From the NCBI RefSeq assembly GCF_026213295.1, contig NC_079426.1, positions 26,722,902 to 26,786,901 on the forward strand: a stretch of 64,000 nt of DNA. Reading direction: 5' to 3'. The notes beneath the pieces are model-generated. The model saw only the letters and a list, made by a program, of their open reading frames with translations. It did no database searches and was not told the origin of the DNA. Made by a program: the position numbers and the translations under genes. Origin of the DNA: Gadus chalcogrammus (lineage: Eukaryota > Chordata > Actinopteri > Gadiformes > Gadidae). Of this stretch, positions 53,765-64,000 are shown in pieces (the first letter of the stretch is position 1; the number at the start of each line of letters is the position of its first letter).

Positions 53765-54741
53765 GGGCCCAGTTTCCCGAAACTCCTCTTAACATGAACG
53801 CGCATTCGCTGCACTCACGACGTTCGTATGATTGTATCTGTCCACTGACATTGTGCTGAAACGGGCTATGACGCAGGGGGAGACGCAGGAATGTCGCAGG
53901 AAAATGGGGTTAAAAAGGGTTAAAATATCTCCCCATCAAGGCCAACCGCAGAGTAGCCTACGAAAAGAATAGATTGCAATAATATGAATGCTAAAGATAT
54001 TAAAACACAATTGATTAGGCCTAGGCCGACATATATATCAGTCCTAATCCTGAACGCACTGTTCATTCATTTATTCACGGCATTTCCCCCCCTGAAATAA
54101 TTCAATATTACAAAAATCCAAAATAGCTTGTGTGACAACTACATTTATCTTAATGTGCTGATTTTTTAAACAGATATTTTTCGCAGTAAGAGAGCCGACT
54201 TCATCTGATTCCGCATAAGGTTGCATTGATTGACTCCCTAGAATATTTGTAGACATTGAAAATGCAACGTTCCATTCATACATTATCATTCAAACGCGGC
54301 TATTGCTGACCCGATTAGGAGAGCTTGGTCTAGATCCAATCTCTCCAAGAAGTTATTTTTTCGTTTGTCGAAAATAAGCCCCTTCAGGTCGAAGCACCTC
54401 CGTTTCGCGTCGGTGTCCGGTTCGCCATGTCTGGGCTTATTTTCCCGATAATGACCGTTGTTCTATTATCCCACTTAACGTCAATATAACTCTGCATGTG
54501 GAAGGGAAAATAGCTTTATTTGTAATTACAATATTATGCTGCTGTATTTTCAGAGACCCCCACAGATATTTGAGTTTGCTGCTTTCATGGGAGCCAGACC
54601 TCTCTCGGAGCTCAGCTCCCACTGGCTCCCACCCAACTCGAACCCTGGCTATAGGTCTTTCTACACTGCCGAGCCGGTTAAGTCACAGCTTGGCACGCCC
54701 GGCGATTTCACCTTCTCATCTCAAGTTTCCTGTGTAAAACC

Positions 54742-57531
54742 TCCTCCTCATCATCCTCATCGTCATCCGCTTATCCGGGGTCGGGTCGCGGGGGGAGCAG
54801 CTCAAGCAGGGGGCCCCAGACTTCCCTTTCCCGGGCCACATTGACCAGCTCTGACGGGGGGATCCCGAGGCGTTCCCAGGCCAGTGTTGAGATATAATCT
54901 CTCCACCTAGTCCTGGGTCTTCCCCGAGGTCTCCTCCCCACTGGACGTGCCTGAAACACCTCCCAAGGAAGGCGCCCAGTGGGCATCCTTACCAGATGCC
55001 CGAACCACCTCAGCTGACTCCTTTCTAAGTAAAGGAGCAGCGGCTCTAATCCGAGTTCCTCACGGATGGCTGAGCTTCTCACCCTATCCCTAAGGGAGAC
55101 GCCAGCCACCCTTCTGAGAAAACTCATCTCGGCCGCTTGTACCCGCGATCTCGTCCTTTCGGTCATCACCCAGCCCTCATGACCATAGGTGAGGATAGGA
55201 ACGAAGATCGACCGGTAGATCGAGAGCTTTGCCTTGCGGCTCAGCTCTCTTTTCGTTACAACGGTGCGGTAAAGCGAACGCAATACCGCCCCCGCTGCTC
55301 AGATTCTCCGGCCAATCTCACGCTCCATAGTACCCTCACTCGCGAACAAGACCCCGAGGTACTTGAACTCCTTCACTTGGGCTAAGGACTCATTTCCTAC
55401 CCGGAGTAAGCAATCCACCGGTTTCCTGCTAAGAGTCATGGCCTCAGATTTAGCGGTGCTGATCCTCATCCCAGCCGCTTCACACTCGGCCGCCAGCCGA
55501 TCCAGTGAGTGCTGAAGGTCACAGGCCGATGATCCAATGAGGACCACATCATCTGCAAAAAGCAGTGACGAGATCCTCAGACCACCGAACTGCAACCCCT
55601 CCCCACCACGACTACGCCTCGATATCCTGTCCATGTATATCACAAACAGGATTGGTGACAAGGCGCAGCCCTGGCGGAGACCAGCAACCACTGAGAACGA
55701 AACTGACTGGCTGCCGAGAACACGAACACAGCTCTCGCTTTGGGAGTACAAAGATTGGATGGCCCTGAGGATAGACCCCCTTACCCCATACTCCCGCAGC
55801 ACCTCCCACAGTTTCTCCCGGGGGACCCGGTCATACGCCTTCTCCAGATCCACAAAACACATGTAGACCGGATGGGCATACTCCCAGGCCCCCTCCAGGA
55901 TCCTTGCGAGAGTGAAGAGCTGGTCCGTAGTTCCACGTCCGGGGCGAAAACCGCATTGTTCCTCTTCAATCTGAGGTTCGACGATCGGCCGAACCCTCCT
56001 TTCCAGCACCTTGGAGTAGACTTTACCAGGGAGGCTGAGAAGTGTGATACCCCGGTAATTGGCACACACTCTCTGGTCCCCCTTTTTGAACAGGGGAACC
56101 ACCACCCCGGTTTGCCACTCCTTTGGCACTGTACCCGACTCCCACGCGATGTTGAATAGGCGTGTCAACCATGACAGCCCCTCAACACCCAGAGCCTTTA
56201 GCATTTCTGGCTGGATCTCATCAATCCCTGGGGCTTTGCCACTGCGGAGATGTTTGACTACCTCAGTGACCTCCACCAGGGAAATTGACGACGAAACACC
56301 ATCAACCTCGAGCTCTGCCTCCAACATAGAGGGCGTGTTATTCGGATTCAGGAGTTCCTCAAAGTGTTCCTTCCAACGTCCGACGACCTCCTCAGTTGAG
56401 GTCAACAGAGTCCCATCCTTACTGTACACAGCTTGGATGGTTCCCCGTTTCCCCCTCCTGAGGTGCCGGATAGTCTTCCAGAAACACTTTGGTGCCGACC
56501 GAAAGTCCTTCTCCATGGCCTCTCCGAACTTCTCCCACACCCGCTGCTTAGCCTCCGACACGGCAGCCGCTGCAGCCCTTCGAGCCTGTCGGTACCCTGC
56601 AACCGAGTCAGGAGTCCTCCAGGATATCATATCCCGGAAGGCCACCTTCTTCAGTCGGACGGCTTCCCTGACCACCGGTGTCCACCACGGTGTCCGAGGG
56701 TTACCGCCCCTTGAGGAGCCTAAGACCCTGAGGCCACAGCTAGCCACCGCAGCTTCAGCAATGGAGGCTTTGAACACCGCCCACTCCGGCTCAATGCCCC
56801 CAACCTCCACAGGAATGCCAGAAAAGCTCCGCCGGAGGTGTGAGTTGAAGATACCTAGGACGGGGGCCTCCTCCAGACGTTCCCAGTTCACCCGCACTAC
56901 TCGTTTGGGCTTACCAGGTCTCTCCGGAAATTTCCCCCATTCCCTGATCCAACTCACAACCAGATGGTGGTCGGTTGACAGTTCCGCCCCTCTCTTTACC
57001 CGAGTGTCCAAAACATGCGGCCTCAGATCAGATGACACGATCACAAAATCGATCATCGATCTTCGGCCTAGGGTACTCTGGTACCAGGTACACTTATGAG
57101 CACCCTTATGTTCGAACATGGTGTTTGTTATGGATAATCCATGACTAGCACAGAAGTCCAATAACAAACGACCGCTCGGGTTTAGATCAGGGAGGCCGTT
57201 CCTCCCCACCACGCCTCTCCAGGTGTCTCCATCGTTGCCCACGTGGGCGTTGAAGTCTCCCAGCAGAACTACGGAGTCCCCTACTGGAGCCCCATACAGG
57301 ACTCCATTCAGGGTCTCCAAGAAGGCCGAGTACTCTGAGCTGCTGTTTGGTGCATACGCACAAACAACAGTCAGAGTTTTCCCCCCTCCAACCCTTAGGC
57401 GCAGGGAGGCGACCCTCTCGTCTACCGGGGTAAACTCCAACACCGCGGCGCTCAGCCGGGGATTTATGAGTATCCCCACACCCGCCCGGCGCCTCACGCC
57501 CTCGGCAACTCCGGAGAAGAATAGAGTCCAA
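54742..57531 (-). mobile_element. RTE-clade LINE, 5'-truncated, near-intact body
   Basis: Flanked by an exact 13-bp duplication cctgtgtaaaacc (54,729-54,741 and 57,532-57,544). The minus-strand 3' end is a gatgaggat-type repeat tail next to the left duplication, as in RTE elements. Coding runs from the truncated 5' end to near the tail. Confidence 0.95.
54771..57531 (-). pseudogene. RTE endonuclease-reverse transcriptase, one in-frame TGA
   Basis: One continuous frame of about 920 codons, broken only by a TGA near 55,296. The 5' end is truncated: the frame is open to the insertion edge, [12 protein letters not shown]. Endonuclease blocks: [24 protein letters not shown] and [10 protein letters not shown] blocks: [45 protein letters not shown] and L-L-F-A-D-D-V-V. 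The C-terminal part has R-W-F-G-H-L-V-R-M and ends L-L-P-P-R-P-D-P-G. The N-terminal endonuclease residues are lost, so it is dead despite the good frame. Confidence 0.94.
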
Positions 57532-57982
57532 CCTGTGTAAAACCGAGGGGGTCAAATCCCCCGTTCGTCACGGCGCGGGGTTTCTTGGTTCACTGGGGAA
57601 GGCGGGTCTGTGCACGGAGTCTCTGACCTCTTTAGAATAATTTGTATTATTGCATGGCCTACTCCCGAATGTTTTCATTTTTTATGAATGAAGACACCCG
57701 CATGCAATAATGAGTTCACTCTATAGTAGGCTAACGATGGTCTTAGCGTCCTACGAGTACCCTGGAGCACTCGTTAGCTAGGAGCGTTTCCACGACATTC
57801 GTTACCAACAATGATTTCGGGAAACGCTGTGAAAACTGTACGATGCTCGTACGATGCACTTCAAGATCCACTTAGGCTCACGATGCTTTCGGGAAACTGG
57901 GCCCAGAACTAAACAGAATGTCAACAACACCACATCACAAAGGGAATGTCGGGAAGTGCTTCAAACCAAGTGAGAGGCACGT

Positions 57983-58082
<100 letters not shown>

Positions 58083-58223
58083 TTTGTGCGTGCGCGTGTG
58101 TGTGTGCGTGTATTTGCATGTGACACCGATGTTTGGGAACTTGCAATATTTGAAGCAGAAATCTGTGTAGGTTAGTGATAGTATGTAATGAAGCCTGCAT
58201 TGTTTGGTACAAATGAAAACATA

Positions 58224-58224
<1 letters not shown>

Positions 58225-58264
<40 letters not shown>

Positions 58265-58350
58265 TCACAAACACATACACAGATAAACACACATAGGCTA
58301 CGTATACACAGAAACACACACATACGTATACACAGAAACACACACAGTCT
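58225..58350. repeat. CA-rich tract
   Basis: Pure CA about 58,229-58,258, then acatacgtatacacagaaac-like units repeated twice. Confidence 0.93.
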
Positions 58351-58360
58351 ATAATAGTAG

Positions 58361-58730
58361 GACCCTACTATCATTTAATTTAACCTCTAATTTCAATGTA
58401 TCCTATTTAACATTTGGAACTAATGAACTTGAGTTGAACCTGAACCCAATATGTAACTCACATCACTTAACCACACGATAGCCCAAAGCAAATCCCTGGA
58501 CTTATTAGTCCTTAAGACAAACCATCCCATAACAATAAGCACTAAACACTTAGCCTTAGCAGCATCATGGATCTAATCCTTGACACTAACCATGAAATAG
58601 GCTATTGTGGAACTGATGCCTGCAAGCACTTTCACTCAATGTTCTTTTCCTTGGTGGTTTGACATAGAGATGTTTTCTAAGGGATAGCAATACAGCTAAA
58701 ATCCAAACCAACACAAATGGCATTAACTAG
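58361..58730. other. Unassigned spacer
   Basis: No gene or repeat recognised. Confidence 0.4.
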
Positions 58731-60783
<2,053 letters not shown>

Positions 60784-60912
60784 GAATGATTGAAAGATGC
60801 ATTTTCAAACACACAAACCCAATGACACATGGAGTCGGCAAGGAAATTAGATCAACTCTAACCCAACACATTCTCACTCCGAGCGTGTTGATTTTTGACG
60901 AACGGATTTTTG

Positions 60913-60942
60913 ATCGAAACTTGGCCCGGGCCAAGTTTCGAT
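60913..60942. repeat. 30-bp perfect palindrome
   Basis: Centre cttggcccgggccaag extends to 30 bp without mismatch or spacer, between unassigned sequences. Function unknown. Confidence 0.95.
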
Positions 60943-60959
60943 GTGGGGGTCCCAGTTAG

Positions 60960-61836
60960 GCCCTAGATATTCAAATTTCAGGGCGGTAGAACCTTCCTAT
61001 CTCAAAAACTGTTAGGGCTTCGGCCTCCTAATTGATCATTGTAGTATAATTGAATGCCCTCTTTCATATATATGATACCACCACCACTGGGACGTGGCAA
61101 CAATTCTCCAAATCCATATGGGGAGGGGCGGGTGCTTGTGGACAGTAGGGGTGTACACTAGACATAAATAGGAAGCAAACTCAGAAGGAGGACTGACCTC
61201 TCACACATAATTAATTAATTGTTTCAAATAACCCTGCCTTGTTAATTCAATGAGCTTGGTATTTTGCTTTCAAAAATAGTTGATAGACTACGTCTATCAC
61301 CTATCACCATCTGTCTATTTTTTAACCATTGGACCCTAGTTTACGACAACAACAACACAATTGACGCATTGGTTTTTAGAGCCATGTAAGGATTAGAGGG
61401 GGCGGTCGATAGCAACCACCATAGCAACCGGACAGTCAAGTGACGTGAACGCAGCCCCATTGGAAAAAAATAGAATGCATACCCTACACAGGAGATTAAT
61501 TATATTTAAATTATTATGACCATGGAGCCTTTATTTGCATGGGTTTACATTTCGTTCTGTGTAGCATGGAAAAATCTGAGAAAAATCTCCCATTCAGAAT
61601 GCATTGGTTTACATTTCGATGTTTGGAGCACCGTTATTTTTTTAAATTAATTAATTTATTTTCAGTATTTGAGGAGGTGCTTCAAAAATGCAACATTTTC
61701 TGCAATCATCCAAAATCCAATGGAAAAACCTGTTGGCTTGTTATCAAGGGAACCCAGGGCGACGCTCACTTTCGCGTTGGCCAACATACGTCATCCCTCC
61801 GCCACTCTGTACTGTAAAAACACATGTTCAAGTTGA
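60960..61836. other. Unassigned intergenic
   Basis: No gene recognised. The words aatgcattggtttacatttcg and a variant occur twice near 61,535 and 61,598, a small direct duplication. Confidence 0.4.
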
Positions 61837-61844
61837 ATGATAAT

Positions 61845-63033
61845 TAGGGATGTTAAACGACTCGTTTTCTGTGAGTCGACGTGTAGGAGGCATAAATCGA
61901 AAAATCGATCGATTTCTTCTCTTTTTTTCGGCCCGCGGCTGCAGCAGTTGCAGAGCTCAAAGGATCTGCGCATTCCTTTAAGACAGCGGCCCAGTTGGCC
62001 CACCCGTCCTATTTCAAAGGTTGCTATCAGGAGCACACCAATAATGCATTTTTTTTATGAAGTTAAGTTGATATAAAAATGATGATAAACAAAATATCAA
62101 AGAGCAGGATTGTGAACCTGTAAATTCCCAATAGGCAAAATGTGTCGGCGTTGTTTTAATTAGGAACGGCAGTTGATGATGCGCGCCTCCTCTTTGCAAC
62201 GAAATTGTTTAAGTCGGACATAAAACCATTTAATTTAACAGAGGCTACACCCACTAAAACAGATATTTTCGTTTTTAAATAAATATTTGTAAACGAAAAT
62301 TCACGTACGACTCAGTCGTCAAAGCTGTCCAGGCATCAGTGGTGATGGCAACTTTGTCAGCTGAGGACAGGATCTCGCGGAGGGAGGCTGCTGCTTCGCG
62401 GTACATTTTCTCCAGCCTCACAGTCATCGTTTGGCGACATGGCACTGTGTGGGTTGGCTCGAGAAATTAAATCAGATTGCGTAACCCAGTCCCCTCTACT
62501 ACGCTCATGGGCAGCATATCTCCGGCTATCATCTTAGCTAGCAACCCGCTGATTCTTTCAGCCCGGAGGCTATCACAGGATCTCACCGTAAAGTTTGCGA
62601 TGCTGCCTTGCTGGCTGGAAGGCTTGGGATGCCTCCTTGCCAGGTGATTCAACATCACGGTTGTGGACGAATGGTACGCAAAATGAGGCATAATTTACCC
62701 TGAACTGTTCTGTCATCAATCTTCATGAAACTATCCCACACCAGACTTTTAAGTGAAGATGCCATTGTCATGAAAGGACAAAGGAAGAGATCGCTCTTGG
62801 GAGACGTAGCGGTGCGGCAGAACAGAAGTGACCGTTAGAAAAACAACACAGCTACGTCTCCCATTTGAAAAAAAAGAGAAGGATTTATTGTATTTTGATA
62901 ATTTTTAATTGGTTATTTTGCAGGAATGGGTAAAAAAAACAAAAAAAAACGATTAATCGATTTCTATTTTTAGAGTCGTTTAGAGCACGAGTCGAGAATC
63001 GACCGTTGAGTCGACACATTCTTCACATCCCTA
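61845..63033 (-). mobile_element. ZBED-type hAT element, 1,189 bp, internally deleted
   Basis: Ends tagggatgt and acatcccta with gagtcg-rich subterminal words on both sides. Perfect 8-bp duplication atgataat (61,837-61,844 and 63,034-63,041). Carries the N-terminal part of the transposase on the minus strand. Confidence 0.95.
62310..62775 (-). pseudogene. ZBED-like hAT transposase N-terminal part
   Basis: From an ATG near 62,766 it reads M-A-S-S-L-K-S-L-V-W-D-S-F, then after a shift near 62,690 F-A-Y-H-S-S-T-T-V-M-L-N-H-L-A-R-R-H-P, the second half of a BED zinc finger. Next come R-I-S-G-L-L-A-K-M-I-A-G-D-M-L-P-M-S-V-V-E-G, a stop at about 62,466, then E-K-M-Y-R-E-A-A-A-S-L and A-I-T-T-D-A-W-T-A-L, where the Asp is the first catalytic position. 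The rest of the core is deleted. A shift and a stop confirm decay. Confidence 0.88.
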
Positions 63034-63041
63034 ATGATAAT

Positions 63042-63524
63042 GCATGAATTTATTCTTTATTCTGCCATAGTAACATGGGAAATAAATGGCAAAAAAAAGG
63101 CTGAGAACGAATTCGTATTTGCGATATGTTCAATAAAACGTAATCACAGACAAAATACGTTTTTCAGACAAACGTAATTGAGAATGCCGAATAGTTCTCT
63201 GGGAACGTAATTTTGATGAGATAGGGTTGCTCTGTCAGTTGTCAAACAAAGCGGACAGACGTGGTCTCTATAGCAACGACCTCAGCTACCCAACACTGAT
63301 CAAAAAAAAATGTGTTTCTCTCAATCAAAGCACAAAACAGGACAACTGATGTCCATAGCCTTAACCCATACATGTTGTGTAATTAACAAGGACACGTTGG
63401 TGTAGTTGTGTTGAGTAATGTCACAGATTTTACTGTAAACTAGCCATTGATGTGCAGTCATTGGGTCTTCCATTAGCCAATGGGATGAATGCTCATAGCT
63501 TCATATGTATATTGCCGTGGAGGG
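63042..63524. other. Unassigned intergenic
   Basis: No gene or repeat end recognised. Confidence 0.4.
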
Positions 63525-63525
63525 C

Positions 63526-64000
63526 AGTGGCGGCTCCTGACAAATTTCTCAGGGGGGGCAATTGTTGCGATGATGGCTAAGATCCACGGTACAATCAGAT
63601 TGTTTTCTGCTTACCTCATCAAACAGCTAAATGGCAACATCAGACATTGACTGCATGTTCTATACGATTTTTTTGATACAGCTAAATCAAGTTCATAATG
63701 AATGTTAACATGCTTTTGGCTGATGAATGAACTATCCCACTGTGGTCATCTAAAGGTACATTTTCATCTACCATTTTGCCTCCTTAAATACCTCTGAAAG
63801 TTAAAAGAGACTGCTTTACAATAAATCACAATACTCTTCCTCCATCTGATATCATTTATTTTAAGTGCAGCAGTTGTGTTCTGATTTTTTAAAAAAAATG
63901 GATGTTAGCATAGCCTAGTAATTATAATATTTACAGTTCTCATCACATGTTTACAACTTGAAGACAGCATATATAAAAACTAGTGGCATAGCCTACTCAT
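63526..64000 (+). mobile_element. hAT-like left terminus, runs off the window
   Basis: Starts cagtggcggctcctgacaaa with a G-run shortly after, a terminus common in fish hAT elements. A related cagtggcgtttctacatg end occurs at 25,902. The right end lies beyond the window. Confidence 0.6.

Larger units (their letters stand above)
53765..57903. mobile_element. TIR element D2 with RTE LINE nested inside
   Basis: Ends gggcccagtttcccg (53,765) and cgggaaactgggccc (ending 57,903), a perfect 15-bp TIR. Without the LINE it is about 1.3 kb. It is collinear with D1 parts. No transposase and no clear duplication, so the superfamily is open. Confidence 0.82.

Noticed and set aside
55537..57099. Long plus-strand frames including one of 346 residues
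   Set aside because: Shadows of the RTE reverse transcriptase on the minus strand, which has all family motifs.

Overview
The window looks like transposon-dense intergenic DNA from a teleost fish. The evidence is the mix of families: L1, L2, RTE and Jockey-group LINEs, a Ty3/Gypsy LTR element, hAT, PIF/Harbinger, piggyBac and pogo-like DNA transposons, a tRNA-type SINE fragment and very long (CA)n/(GT)n tracts. I found no convincing host gene, rRNA or functional tRNA, and no bacterial-type operon, CRISPR array or origin. Every coding region I recognise belongs to a mobile element, and nearly all are broken by frameshifts, stops or internal deletions. The species cannot be fixed from this sequence.

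Layout. (1) 0.98-10.48 kb is a nest of at least five insertion levels. A hAT-like element sits in an AGT microsatellite (8-bp duplication gtagtagt). It holds a second hAT remnant, which holds an L2-type 3' tail, which holds an unclassified element with TIRs of about 150 bp, which holds an L1 and large inverted repeats. (2) 11.03-15.36 kb is a complete-looking Harbinger element: a HARBI1-like transposase on + and a MADF DNA-binding partner on -, flanked by TAA. (3) 15.6-16.4 kb is a pogo/Tigger remnant. (4) 17.3-18.6 kb is low-complexity DNA and minisatellites. (5) 18.6-23.5 kb is a hAT with a captured Harbinger end, then a decayed piggyBac transposase gene with another element in its probable intron. 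(6) 25.4-28.5 kb has palindromic repeats and a Harbinger element with a Myb/SANT gene. (7) 28.50-32.25 kb is a Gypsy element with 170-bp LTRs and gactc target duplications. (8) 32.58-37.0 kb is an L2 LINE whose AT tail was hit by a short non-autonomous LTR element, itself hit by a hAT and a Harbinger-like MITE. (9) 38.0-39.9 kb is a minus-strand LINE fragment split by a 1-kb hAT with perfect duplications. (10) 39.9-45.2 kb has satellites, a hAT/Harbinger composite and microsatellites. (11) 45.5-57.9 kb holds two neighbouring copies of one TIR family, each with a LINE inside: a Jockey-group LINE with an intact ORF1, and an RTE LINE with a 13-bp duplication and one in-frame stop in the visible ORF. 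(12) 58.8-64 kb has a hAT inside a (CA)n tract, a ZBED-type hAT remnant with perfect duplications, and the start of a further hAT.

Functionally the window works as a record of insertions rather than as a set of cooperating genes. The one clear two-gene partnership is in the Harbinger element: a DDE nuclease plus a MADF DNA-binding protein that in this superfamily act together. Nested target-site duplications allow relative dating of many events. The least explained structures are the 395-bp-arm inverted repeat at 6.4-7.3 kb, the long-TIR element at 2.1-9.5 kb, the perfect palindromes at insertion or deletion junctions, and the GTTCG-rich palindrome cluster at 46.3-46.9 kb.
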